Origin: Niastella sp. | GTDB taxonomy: Bacteria; Bacteroidota; Bacteroidia; Chitinophagales; Chitinophagaceae | Assembly: GCA_017744515.1 (NCBI GenBank) | Contig: JAGIBF010000052.1 | Span: 1-60,014 of the forward strand | Direction of reading: 5' to 3' | DNA: 60,014 nucleotides | Shown: in pieces, positions 7,237 to 15,630 of the stretch | Layout of the letters: each line of letters starts with the position of its first letter | Position numbering within the stretch: the first letter of the stretch is position 1 | Notes under the pieces: model-generated | Told to the model about the DNA's origin: nothing | The model's database searches: none | The model's input: only the letters and a program-made list of their open reading frames with translations | Translations under genes and position numbers: made by a program

Positions 7237-9339
7237 TTAGCGGTTAACCAAGGTCAGGAATTCGGCTTCACTAATGATCTTAACCGATGTTATCTTTTTG
7301 GCTTTCTCCAACTTCGACCCGGCCTCATCACCAGTGACCAGGTAATTGAGCTTACTGCTTACGCTGCCTAATAGCTTACCTCCGTTGGATTCGACCAAAG
7401 CCTCTGCCTCACTGCGTTTCAGCGTTGGCAGGGTACCGGTAAACAAAAACGTTTGTCCGGAGAGGTTGCCGGATACGGCCATATCTTTTTTATCATTTTT
7501 TAGCTTCAACCCCAATGTTTCAAGGTGTTTAAGCATCTCTATGTTATCGGGATTACGGAAAAACTGATGTATACTTCCTGCTACTTTTGGTCCTACATCT
7601 TCCAAGTTTTGTAGCTCTTCAAGCGAAAGTTGAGCAAAGTCAAGTAAATGTTTTACTGCGTGGGCAAGGGTTTTAGCGGTCGTTTCGCCTACATATCTTA
7701 TACCGAGTGCAAAGATGAGCCTGTGTAGTGGCTGTTCTTTAGAGGTAGTGATAGCTGCCTGCAGGTTAGTGATGCTTTTTTCGCCAAAGCCTTCAAGGGT
7801 CCTGATCTTATCGAATGGCAGGGTGTAGATTCCTGGAATATCTTTCAGGAAGCCGAGGTCATAAAACTTTTGTACGATGGCTTCGCCAAGGCCCCTGATA
7901 TCCATGGCATCCTTACTCGTAAAATGAAAAATACGTTGAAGGACCTGGGCTTCGCAATTAATGTTGACACATCGCCACACTGCTTCATCGGGTGTCTTTA
8001 CCAGTTTATCATGGCAAACGGGACATTTTGTTGGGAAGATGATGGGTTGTTCATTACCTGTTCTTACTTCGGGTAGTGATTTTACTATATACGGGATCAC
8101 ATCGCCTGCGCGTTCTACCAAGACCGTGTCGCCAATCATGAGGTCTTTTTCACGGATCACTTCTTCATTGAATAAAGAAATAGAGCCTACTGTTACTCCT
8201 CCGATGGGTACGGGTTCAATTTTAGCCACAGGTGTAATGGAACCGGTTCGGCCTACCTGAAATTCTATGGCTCTGAGTTTACTGGTTGCCTGACGGGCTT
8301 TGAACTTATACGCAATGGCCCAGCGGGGGTGATGGGTAGTCATGCCCAGCTGGTCCTGCAATTCGAGGCTATTGACTTTAACTACCATGCCGTCTATTTC
8401 ATAGGGCAGGTCATCGCGCTTCTGCTCGTATTCATGGCAATATTTCACTACTTCTTCTATGCCTTTAAACACCCTGACTTCTTTTTGCGGGCTGCGGAAT
8501 CCCAGTTCCCATAACAACTCCAGTGAGCCACTGTGTGTTTGCAGTAGTTTATGTACGGATGCGCCCGGCAGTGTTACATAATCGCTGATGTGGTACAGGA
8601 ATGCTTCAAGGTTGCGCCGGCTTACTTCTTTTGGATCTTTGATGCGCAATGATCCTGCTGCCGCATTGCGTGGATTGGCCAGCGGCGCCAGGTTCTGCTC
8701 TATGAGTTTATCGTTGTATTTTTTAAAGTTGTCTTTGGTCAGTAATACTTCGCCGCGTATTTCTATCTGCTGCAGGCCATAGTCTGAAATTTTAGCTGAC
8801 AGTGGTACGGAACGAATTTGTTTGATGTTGGTGGTTATATCATCGCCCTGTACGCCATCTCCCCGGGTGGCGCCCCGTGCCAGAAGGTCATTCTCATAGA
8901 TGAGGGATATACTGGCGCCATCAAATTTGGGCTCTACGCAATATTCTATCTGGTTTAGTTTGGCCAGCTCCCTGGCTTTGCGGTCCCAGTCGATGAGGTC
9001 TTCTCCATTGTAGGAGTTTTCCAATGAAAGCATGGGTACCAGGTGTGGGGCCGGGGGGAAATCTTTGGTAAGTCCTTTGGCTACGCGCTGGGTGGGGGAA
9101 TCTGTTGTTATGAGTTCGGGATGTGCTGTCTCGATCGTTTCAAGGGTTTTGAACAGCTGGTCGTATTCATAATCGGCTATTAGGGGATCATTGATTATAT
9201 AATATCTGTATTCATGAAAGCGTAATACTTCCCGCAACTCATCTATATCTTTTTTAGCATCTATCTTTTCTTTCTTCACCTTGTCTAATAAGGTTGTAGT
9301 CAGCTGTTGTAATGATTTGGTTTTGCCGGCAGAATACAT
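7237..9339 (-). CDS. ligA: NAD-dependent DNA ligase
   Basis: Seals nicks in replication and repair using NAD+. The protein has 700 residues with full domain order. Domain Ia (YYIINDPLIADYEYD) is followed by the adenylation domain, with the AMP-accepting lysine Lys138 in EPKFDGAS. Next come an OB fold, a four-cysteine zinc finger (CPVC...CVNINC), helix-hairpin-helix repeats (IRTLEGFGEKS, LQNLEDVGPKVA) and a C-terminal BRCT domain (FLFTGTLPTLKRSEAEALVESNGGK). The ATG at 9339 faces rlmD across a 66-base divergent gap. Confidence 0.98.
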   Translation of the reverse strand: MYSAGKTKSLQQLTTTLLDKVKKEKIDAKKDIDELREVLRFHEYRYYIINDPLIADYEYDQLFKTLETIETAHPELITTDSPTQRVAKGLTKDFPPAPHLVPMLSLENSYNGEDLIDWDRKARELAKLNQIEYCVEPKFDGASISLIYENDLLARGATRGDGVQGDDITTNIKQIRSVPLSAKISDYGLQQIEIRGEVLLTKDNFKKYNDKLIEQNLAPLANPRNAAAGSLRIKDPKEVSRRNLEAFLYHISDYVTLPGASVHKLLQTHSGSLELLWELGFRSPQKEVRVFKGIEEVVKYCHEYEQKRDDLPYEIDGMVVKVNSLELQDQLGMTTHHPRWAIAYKFKARQATSKLRAIEFQVGRTGSITPVAKIEPVPIGGVTVGSISLFNEEVIREKDLMIGDTVLVERAGDVIPYIVKSLPEVRTGNEQPIIFPTKCPVCHDKLVKTPDEAVWRCVNINCEAQVLQRIFHFTSKDAMDIRGLGEAIVQKFYDLGFLKDIPGIYTLPFDKIRTLEGFGEKSITNLQAAITTSKEQPLHRLIFALGIRYVGETTAKTLAHAVKHLLDFAQLSLEELQNLEDVGPKVAGSIHQFFRNPDNIEMLKHLETLGLKLKNDKKDMAVSGNLSGQTFLFTGTLPTLKRSEAEALVESNGGKLLGSVSSKLNYLVTGDEAGSKLEKAKKITSVKIISEAEFLTLVNR

Positions 9340-9393
9340 AATTGGTTGGTTATGTGTTTATGTGTAAAATTAAGGCATTGAGGGGCTATCCGT

Positions 9394-9401
9394 TATCTTT
9401 G
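9394..9401 (+). promoter_or_regulatory. TAnnTTTG promoter box of rlmD
   Basis: TATCTTTG ends four bases before the ATG at 9406, so the mRNA would begin at or next to the start codon (leaderless). Confidence 0.65.
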
Positions 9402-9405
9402 CGGC

Positions 9406-10809
9406 ATGAGAAAAAAGAACGTGGTACTGGAAAAGTTGACTGTACAGGATTATGCGGCAGAAGGGAAGGCGCTGGGCAAGGTAGAGGGAAAGGTTGTATT
9501 TATTGAAGGGGCTGTACCTGGTGACGTGGTGGATGTACGCTTATCCAAGAACAAAAAGGAATGGGCGGAGGGGAAAGCTGTTCACTTTCATGCGTTTTCC
9601 CCGGACCGGGTATCGCCTTTCTGCGAACATTTTGGTGTTTGCGGGGGTTGTAAATGGCAGATGCTGCCTTACGAGAAGCAGCTGATGTATAAGCAACACG
9701 AAGTGGAGCAGCACCTGCGTCGGATCGGCAAGGTGGCTTTACCGGACATTGCCCCGATTGCGGGGTGCGAAAGCACGGTTCGCTATCGGAACAAGCTGGA
9801 GTTTACTTTCAGCAACCGCCGTTACCTGCTGCCGCATGAAATAGCCGGGGCTGCTACCATCGAACAGGAAAGTGCGCTGGGCTTCCATGTTCCGCGGCTG
9901 TTTGACAAGGTCATCGATATCAATACTTGTCATCTGATGGCGGAACCGACCAACAGGATCAAGAATACCATCCGGCAGTTTGCCATGGAGCGGGGTTATC
10001 CTTTTTATGATATCCGCGAGCACCGGGGCTGGCTGCGTACCCTGATCATCCGGGTATGTACTACGGGTGAAATAATGGTGAATGTATGTTTGGGTTATGA
10101 TGATCAGGAGGCGCTGAAGGAGTTATTTGATCATTTGCTGGCACAGGTGCCGGAAATTACCACGTTGTTGTATACTATTAACCCAAAGAAGAACGATTCT
10201 ATTTATGATCTGCAGCCGCGGGCATATTATGGAAAAGGATATATTACTGAAAAGCTGGAAGACCTTGCTTTTAAGATCGGGCCGAAGTCATTTTTCCAGA
10301 CAAATACGCGGCAAGGTGAGCGTTTATACCAGATCACCCGTGATTTTGCCGAGTTGACGGGGAATGAAACGGTATATGATCTTTATTGTGGCACTGGCAG
10401 CATCGGGTTGTTTGTGAGCAAGCTGGCCAAAAAGATCATCGGTGTAGAGGTGATCGCTGAGGCTATAGAGGATGCCGGGGAAAATGCCGCACTGAATAAT
10501 ATTCATCATGCGGAGTTTTTCGCCGGGGATGTTATAGATATTTGTGACGATGCTTTTTTTGCGCGCCATGGTAAGCCGGATGTAATTATTACCGACCCTC
10601 CAAGGGCCGGCATGCATGAGAAGCTGGTCCAGAAGATACTGGATATGGAAGCGCCATTGGTGGTGTATGTAAGCTGCAACCCTGCCACGCAGGCCAGGGA
10701 CCTGCACAAGCTGGATGAAAAATATGCGGTAACGCGCATCCAACCGGTTGATATGTTCCCGCATACGCATCATATTGAGAATGTGGTGCAACTAAAGCTA
10801 AAAAAGTAG
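9406..10809 (+). CDS. rlmD: 23S rRNA (uracil-C5)-methyltransferase RlmD-type
   Basis: Methylates a uracil at C5 in 23S rRNA (U1939 in E. coli) using S-adenosylmethionine. The protein has 467 residues. An N-terminal TRAM domain (residues about 5-65) is followed by iron-sulfur cysteines (CEHFGVCGGCKW plus a later Cys) and the SAM-binding motif VYDLYCGTGSIGLF. The TDPPRAG motif and catalytic cysteine in YVSCNPATQARDL complete the TrmA/RlmD fold. Members of this group also include RlmCD-like enzymes acting on two sites, so the exact uracil is inferred. Confidence 0.92.
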   Translation: MRKKNVVLEKLTVQDYAAEGKALGKVEGKVVFIEGAVPGDVVDVRLSKNKKEWAEGKAVHFHAFSPDRVSPFCEHFGVCGGCKWQMLPYEKQLMYKQHEVEQHLRRIGKVALPDIAPIAGCESTVRYRNKLEFTFSNRRYLLPHEIAGAATIEQESALGFHVPRLFDKVIDINTCHLMAEPTNRIKNTIRQFAMERGYPFYDIREHRGWLRTLIIRVCTTGEIMVNVCLGYDDQEALKELFDHLLAQVPEITTLLYTINPKKNDSIYDLQPRAYYGKGYITEKLEDLAFKIGPKSFFQTNTRQGERLYQITRDFAELTGNETVYDLYCGTGSIGLFVSKLAKKIIGVEVIAEAIEDAGENAALNNIHHAEFFAGDVIDICDDAFFARHGKPDVIITDPPRAGMHEKLVQKILDMEAPLVVYVSCNPATQARDLHKLDEKYAVTRIQPVDMFPHTHHIENVVQLKLKK

Positions 10810-10858
10810 GACCTTAGATTGTATAACCTAAAACAGCATCATAGTGTATTCGAACAGA

Positions 10859-11674
10859 ATGTTTATGCCATTAACGCCGATCGTTAAGAATCTTATGATC
10901 GTTAATGGCCTTGTTTTCCTGGCGCAGCTTACTTTTCAAGGTAAATATCCTATCGACGAATTGTTTGCCCAGCATCACTTCTTATCTAAAGACTTCCGTC
11001 CGCATCAGCTGCTGACTTATATGTTCATGCACGATACGAGGGGCTTTAGCCATATTCTTTTCAATATGCTTGCTTTGTATATGTTTGGCTCCAAACTGGA
11101 AATGGTGTGGGGCGCCAAGCGATTCCTGACCTTTTACCTGGTCTGTGGTGTTGGCGCCGGGCTCATCAGTGGTGTAGCCACGCTGATAGAGACCTACCCG
11201 GTGATCAGTGACATCAATTTTTTACAGGAGCATACTTCTGTAAAAAATTATAATGCGCTTTTGAGTAAATATGACTGGATACACAACGGAATGACCAGGG
11301 CATATCCCAATTTTACCGAGATCGTGAACAGTAATCCGAATGACCCAGAAGTGATCAAAAGCATTTTCAGGGTTTCCGGTGAATTAAAAGAAGCCGCTAC
11401 CGGGGGTAGCGTAGTGGGTGCTTCAGGAGCTGTTTATGGTTTACTGGCGGGCATCGCTTATTTATTCCCGAATGACATGGTGATGATCTACTTTCTTTTC
11501 CCACTCAAAATGAAATGGCTGGCTCTTATTTATGGTGCGGTAGAGGTTTGGGCAGCTATCCAAAACGACCCCAATGACCAGGTTGCTCACGTAGCTCACC
11601 TTGGTGGTGGCCTGGTAGGCTTTTTGATGGTTTATATCAGTTACCGAAGGGGGAACCGGCGTAAATTATTCTGA
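10859..11674 (+). CDS. Rhomboid-family intramembrane serine protease
   Basis: The protein has 271 residues and six or more hydrophobic segments. The catalytic dyad is visible: Ser189 in GASGAVYG and His247 in HVAHLGGGLVGF. A long extramembrane insertion (about residues 120-180) interrupts the fold between the second and third segments. A GTG at 10,844 would add five residues; the ATG at 10,859 is preferred. The gene follows rlmD by 49 bases and heads a membrane-protein cluster with a second rhomboid and an EEP hydrolase. Substrates are unknown. Confidence 0.9.
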   Translation: MFMPLTPIVKNLMIVNGLVFLAQLTFQGKYPIDELFAQHHFLSKDFRPHQLLTYMFMHDTRGFSHILFNMLALYMFGSKLEMVWGAKRFLTFYLVCGVGAGLISGVATLIETYPVISDINFLQEHTSVKNYNALLSKYDWIHNGMTRAYPNFTEIVNSNPNDPEVIKSIFRVSGELKEAATGGSVVGASGAVYGLLAGIAYLFPNDMVMIYFLFPLKMKWLALIYGAVEVWAAIQNDPNDQVAHVAHLGGGLVGFLMVYISYRRGNRRKLF

Positions 11675-11776
11675 CGACAACTTTAGGTGCTGTACGACTG
11701 TTAATTATTACCAATATCGTAATGCCGTATAAGGGCGTTGTGGGTTGGGTTTTGTAAATTCACCAAAAATAAATTC

Positions 11777-12694
11777 GTGTTGCGGGAAGATCGATACAGG
11801 AAACGCATTTTGCTGGGCCAGGATGGTAATGCGTTGGTTTTGTTGCTGGCTATTCTGGCTATCATGTTCTGCCTTTTTAAGTTTCTGTGGCTTGTATATA
11901 CCATGTCGGATGTTCCCACAGCCGTTTTTAACGCCGAGATATTCAACTGGTTTACGCTTCCCGCCAATCCGAGTGTTCTGCTCAACCGCCCCTGGACGAT
12001 CCTGACTTATATGTTTATGCATTTCGATGCGATGCGCCTGATCGGTAATGTACTGTGGCTGTGGGCTTTTGGTTATATTTTGCAAGATCTTGCCGGTCCG
12101 CGGAAGCTGATCCCGTTGTTTATTTATGGTAGTCTGGCAGGCGCTGTGTTCTATGTTTTAAGTTATTCTTTCGTTCCTGCTCTTTTCAAAACGGCCAGCG
12201 ATTATAACCTGGAGGGGGCTTCCATGGGTGTAATGGCGATTGCGATTGCTACAACAGCATTGGCGCCCAGTTACCGCATTTTCCCCATGATCAATGGTGG
12301 TATTCCGCTTTGGGTGCTTACTTTGATCTTTGTGGCGCTGGATCTTGCGATGGTGCCGACGGTCAGTAATATTGGTCCCCACCTTGCCGGTGCGGGCATC
12401 GGTTTCCTTTTTGTGCATCAGCTGCGCAGGGGCCGTGACTGGACAGCCTGGATGAACAGGTTCTTTGATTGGGTAAGTAACCTGTTTAACCCCGATAAGC
12501 GAAGCTGGAAGAAAACTGCCAAAGACGAACTGCATTATAAATCAACAGGCACTCAGCCTTTTAAGAGAATCCCCAATATCACACAAAAACGTATTGATGA
12601 GATATTGGATAAGATCAATCAACAGGGGTACCGTTTCCTGACCGAAGAGGAAAAAGATATTTTGAAACGGGCTTCTGAGGATGAAGAACTGTAA
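11777..12694 (+). CDS. Rhomboid-family protease with C-terminal cytoplasmic tail
   Basis: The protein has 305 residues from a GTG start at 11,777. A TTG at 11,780 is equally possible, and a longer TTG frame from 11,738 looks untranslated. The dyad is Ser149 in EGASMGVMA and His202 in NIGPHLAGAG, both within membrane segments. The tail (about residues 225-305) is soluble and charged and ends in a conserved-looking helical pair (KRIDEILDKINQQGYRFLTEEEKDILKRAS) typical of Bacteroidota rhomboids. It is paired with the preceding rhomboid and 8 bases from the next gene, so the three are likely one operon. Confidence 0.87.
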   Translation: MLREDRYRKRILLGQDGNALVLLLAILAIMFCLFKFLWLVYTMSDVPTAVFNAEIFNWFTLPANPSVLLNRPWTILTYMFMHFDAMRLIGNVLWLWAFGYILQDLAGPRKLIPLFIYGSLAGAVFYVLSYSFVPALFKTASDYNLEGASMGVMAIAIATTALAPSYRIFPMINGGIPLWVLTLIFVALDLAMVPTVSNIGPHLAGAGIGFLFVHQLRRGRDWTAWMNRFFDWVSNLFNPDKRSWKKTAKDELHYKSTGTQPFKRIPNITQKRIDEILDKINQQGYRFLTEEEKDILKRASEDEEL

Positions 12695-12702
12695 TTTTAA
12701 TC

Positions 12703-13827
12703 ATGGCCATACGAACCATCGCCAAGCGTGTTTTTATCACTTTTCACATTGGTATAGTAGCACTTTTCCTGCTTTCCTGTGCCAATGCGTTCCTGCATCC
12801 TGAAAAGTGGTGGTTCTTTGCTTTATTGGGCCTGGCTTTTCCGTATCTGTTAATCCTCGTTATTGTATTTCTTCTCTTCTGGACTTTGTTTCGTTCCAAA
12901 TGGGCATTTCTTTCGCTGGCAGCGCTGTTGCTGGGTTTTACCAATATACGGGCGCTGATCGCTTTTCATACGGGTGAATATTCTACAACCAGGAAGGAGC
13001 ATAATATCCGGGTGCTGACGTGGAATGTGCGCTGGTTTGACGAACAGAAGCGTATCACCAAAGGTGCTTACCCAAGCCGTAAACAGATGCTTGCTTTCAT
13101 CAGGGAGCAGAATCCCGACATTTTATGTTTTCAGGAATATTTTGAAACCAACAAGGTCAATTACAGCAATTTTAAGGATATCAGCAAGATGAATTATCCT
13201 TATTGTTATAAGGTGATAGACTATGGCCGTAAGGATGGTCCACTGGAGGTTGGGGTGGCTATTTTTTCGCGGTTCCCGATCGTTGACAGTATGCGGATAC
13301 GGTATCCTGGTCCTGTGCAGTTGCGGGCCGCCGAGAGTCTGATCTCCTGTGATATCAAAGTAGGCGAGCAAACTATCCGGGTTTTCAATACGCACCTGCA
13401 GTCGGTATTGTTTCAAAAGCAGGATTATGAAAAGCTGCGCATGATCAAGACTGCCGATGATAGTATGCTGGATGCCTCCAAGTCGATCGTCAAGAAGCTG
13501 AAACAGGGGTATACTTCCCGGGGGGCACAGGTTGATATTGTACGGGAGGAACTGGATAAAAGCCCTCACCCGGTTGTTATTTGCGGCGACTTCAATGATG
13601 TGCCCAATTCTTATACTTATTTCCATATACGGGGTAACCGCCAGGATGCTTTTATTGCGGCGAGTAATGGGATCGGTCGTACTTACCGGGAAATTGCTCC
13701 CACGTTGCGGATCGATTATATCATGGCGGATGAACGGTTTGACGTGACGCAATGTAAACGGTTTGCCTTACCTTATTCGGACCACTACCCTGTGGTGGCC
13801 GATTTGCAGCTTAAAGTCACTGAATAA
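12703..13827 (+). CDS. Membrane-anchored endonuclease/exonuclease/phosphatase-family hydrolase
   Basis: The protein has 374 residues. Three N-terminal membrane helices (about residues 10-90) precede an EEP catalytic domain that carries all the usual motifs: LTWNVRWF, CFQEYF, FNTHLQS, CGDFNDVPNS, IDYIMAD and SDHYPV. The family cleaves phosphodiesters or phosphomonoesters with Mg2+ (nucleases, sphingomyelinases, inositol phosphatases). With a membrane anchor, a lipid headgroup or extracellular nucleic acid is plausible, but the substrate is unknown. The start is 8 bases after the rhomboid stop. Confidence 0.86.
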   Translation: MAIRTIAKRVFITFHIGIVALFLLSCANAFLHPEKWWFFALLGLAFPYLLILVIVFLLFWTLFRSKWAFLSLAALLLGFTNIRALIAFHTGEYSTTRKEHNIRVLTWNVRWFDEQKRITKGAYPSRKQMLAFIREQNPDILCFQEYFETNKVNYSNFKDISKMNYPYCYKVIDYGRKDGPLEVGVAIFSRFPIVDSMRIRYPGPVQLRAAESLISCDIKVGEQTIRVFNTHLQSVLFQKQDYEKLRMIKTADDSMLDASKSIVKKLKQGYTSRGAQVDIVREELDKSPHPVVICGDFNDVPNSYTYFHIRGNRQDAFIAASNGIGRTYREIAPTLRIDYIMADERFDVTQCKRFALPYSDHYPVVADLQLKVTE

Positions 13828-13833
13828 AATCCC

Positions 13834-13841
13834 TATATTTG
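13834..13841 (+). promoter_or_regulatory. TAnnTTTG promoter box in front of the cysS leader peptide
   Basis: TATATTTG starts six bases after the end of the previous gene and ends four bases before ATG 13,846. The transcript would start at or next to the leader peptide start codon. Confidence 0.65.
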
Positions 13842-13845
13842 TCTC

Positions 13846-13902
13846 ATGGCGATCCTGTTCTTTCCCTCCTGTTGTTGTACGTGTCCTGTTATGGCAGGAT
13901 AA
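13846..13902 (+). CDS. Putative Cys-rich leader peptide upstream of cysS, 18 residues
   Basis: The reading is MAILFFPSCCCTCPVMAG followed by TAA. Four of 18 codons are TGT (13,870-13,878 and 13,882-13,884), three of them consecutive, directly upstream of the cysteinyl-tRNA synthetase gene. It begins four bases after a perfect promoter box. The end of the peptide overlaps a hairpin that competes with a second one (see next entry). The natural reading is that ribosome stalling at Cys codons under low Cys-tRNA alters expression of cysS. The peptide would be a sensor rather than a product. Confidence 0.6.
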   Translation: MAILFFPSCCCTCPVMAG

Positions 13903-13921
13903 ATCTATTTTTGTGTTATCC
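13882..13921 (+). promoter_or_regulatory. Mutually exclusive hairpins in the cysS leader RNA
   Basis: Hairpin A pairs TGTCCTG (13,882-13,888) with CAGGATA (13,895-13,901), including one G-U pair, and is followed by AATCTATTTTTG. Hairpin B pairs GGATAA (13,897-13,902) with TTATCC (13,916-13,921). They share the bases GGATA and cannot coexist. A ribosome stalled on the Cys codons would block A and leave B free. Stems are short, so this is suggestive only. Confidence 0.4.
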
Positions 13922-13975
13922 ATACGGTATTTCCCCATTTTTATTTATTTCGCAGTCTGATATCAACGATTTTTT

Positions 13976-15493
13976 ATGAGTGAGCTGAAAGTCCTGAATT
14001 CTTATACAAGACAGAAAGAAGTGTTTACACCTATTACCCCTGGACATGTGGGGATGTATGTGTGTGGCCCTACGGTAAGTGGTGAGAGTCATCTTGGTCA
14101 TGCGAGGCCTTATATCACTTTCGATGTGGTATACCGGTACCTGACGCATCTTGGTTATAAGGTGAGGTATGTACGGAATATTACCGATGCCGGCCACTTT
14201 GAAGAGGAAGGTCGCGAAGCGGAGGACAAGATCGCCAAGAAGGCTGTGCTGGAAAAGCTGGAGCCTATGGAACTGGTGCAGAAATATACCAACTTGTTTC
14301 ACTGGGCCATGCTGCAATTCAATAACGTGGAGCCAAGCATCGAGCCTACTGCTACGGGCCATATCGTGGAGCAGATCGAGATGATCAAGAAGATCATCGA
14401 GGATGGTTATGCTTATGAAGTGAATGGCTCTGTTTATTTCGATGTAAAGAAGTATGCCGAGCATTACCCTTATGGAAAGTTGAGTGGCCGGGTGATGGAC
14501 GAGCAACTGGAAACTACCCGCGAGCTGGAAGGGCAGGATGAGAAAAGGAATAAGCAGGATTTTGCTTTGTGGAAGGCTGCGCCTCCTCAGCATATCATGC
14601 GCTGGGTAAGTCCCTGGGGCGAAGGTTTCCCCGGCTGGCATATCGAATGCTCGGCCATGAGTACCAAATATCTTGGAACTGAGTTCGACATTCATGGTGG
14701 CGGTATGGATCTTCAATTCCCGCATCATGAAAGTGAGATCGCTCAGAGTACCATCTGCAATAAGCATGTGCCCGCCCGCTACTGGATGCATAATAATATG
14801 ATCACTGTGAACGGGAAGAAGATGGGCAAGAGTTATAATAATCAGATCAAGCTCACGGAGATGTTTGCCGGCACGCATCCGCTGCTGGAGCAGGCTTACA
14901 GTCCTATGACCATCCGCTTCTCTATTCTGCAAACGCATTACCGGAGTACGCTCGATTTCAGCAATGAGGCGTTGAAGGCTGCGGAAAAGGGATTGAAAAG
15001 GTTATGGGAAGGGTATGAGCATTTGAAGAAGTTAGAATACAGAACACAGAATACAGGAGACAGCATAGAGGAGACGACTGGATCAGATAAAGAGCTGGAC
15101 GAGAAGGTTAACAGATTACTGTCCGAGATGGATGATTTCATGAATGATGATCTCAACACTGCCAAGGTGCTGGCCAACTTGTATGAGGTGCTGCCTGTTA
15201 TCAATTCCATGCGGGATAAACTGATCGCTATTACTGCTATTTCAGGGACTACTTTTGCCCGCCTGCAACAATATTTTAAAGCTTATATCGAAGATATCCT
15301 TGGTCTGAAGGGTGAGACTGCCAATGAAGACGGCAAACTGAATGGTGTGCTTGAACTGCTCATCGACATCCGACGGGATGCACGCGGCCGTAAGGACTTT
15401 GCTACTTCCGACAAGATCCGCAACCAGCTTCAGCAGCTGGGCATTTTGCTGAAGGATGAGAAGGATGGCAGGGTTAGCTACTCGTTTGATTAG
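13976..15493 (+). CDS. cysS: Cysteinyl-tRNA synthetase
   Basis: Charges tRNA-Cys. The protein has 505 residues. The catalytic core shows the zinc cysteine in YVCGPTV, the HIGH-type motif as [37 protein letters not shown] and the KMSKS loop as KKMGKSYNN, where Gly replaces the first Ser. The C-terminal half holds the DALR-type anticodon-binding region. A low-complexity stretch (15,033-15,064; [10 protein letters not shown]) in the linker looks like a short repeat insertion. The ATG at 13,976 lies 73 bases after the leader peptide stop. Confidence 0.97.
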   Translation: MSELKVLNSYTRQKEVFTPITPGHVGMYVCGPTVSGESHLGHARPYITFDVVYRYLTHLGYKVRYVRNITDAGHFEEEGREAEDKIAKKAVLEKLEPMELVQKYTNLFHWAMLQFNNVEPSIEPTATGHIVEQIEMIKKIIEDGYAYEVNGSVYFDVKKYAEHYPYGKLSGRVMDEQLETTRELEGQDEKRNKQDFALWKAAPPQHIMRWVSPWGEGFPGWHIECSAMSTKYLGTEFDIHGGGMDLQFPHHESEIAQSTICNKHVPARYWMHNNMITVNGKKMGKSYNNQIKLTEMFAGTHPLLEQAYSPMTIRFSILQTHYRSTLDFSNEALKAAEKGLKRLWEGYEHLKKLEYRTQNTGDSIEETTGSDKELDEKVNRLLSEMDDFMNDDLNTAKVLANLYEVLPVINSMRDKLIAITAISGTTFARLQQYFKAYIEDILGLKGETANEDGKLNGVLELLIDIRRDARGRKDFATSDKIRNQLQQLGILLKDEKDGRVSYSFD

Positions 15494-15630
15494 GAAAGCA
15501 GCTTTAAGCGGCGAGCTACGAGTTGCGAGCGGAAAACCAAGTAGCCTTCGACAGGCTCAGGCTGACAAAGACAGGCTCAGGCTGACAGAGACAGACTCAG
15601 GGTGGCAGAGATAAGCTCAAGGTGGCAATT
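15494..15630. repeat. Degenerate 20-bp tandem repeat array with a short-repeat flank
   Basis: From 15,551 four 20-base units follow each other (15,551-15,570, -15,590, -15,610, -15,630). The first two begin ACAGGCTCAGGCTGACA and the last two diverge. The array runs into the stop codon of mnmD. It is an expanded form of the CTTCGACAGGCTCAG family. Just upstream, 15,505-15,533 has GCGAGCTACGAGTTGCGAGC, another short tandem type. Confidence 0.75.

Noticed and set aside
11738..11776. N-terminal extension of the second rhomboid from a TTG
   Set aside because: The added residues are not hydrophobic or conserved-looking, and GTG/TTG codons at 11,777-11,782 give the usual short N-terminus (LREDRYRKRILLG).
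13916..14938. Open frame of 340 codons on the minus strand opposite cysS
   Set aside because: Antisense to conserved CysS sequence, with His- and Leu-rich composition and no family match.
15551..15630. CRISPR array
   Set aside because: The 20-base units are directly adjacent with no spacers and diverge gradually; there are no cas genes in the window.
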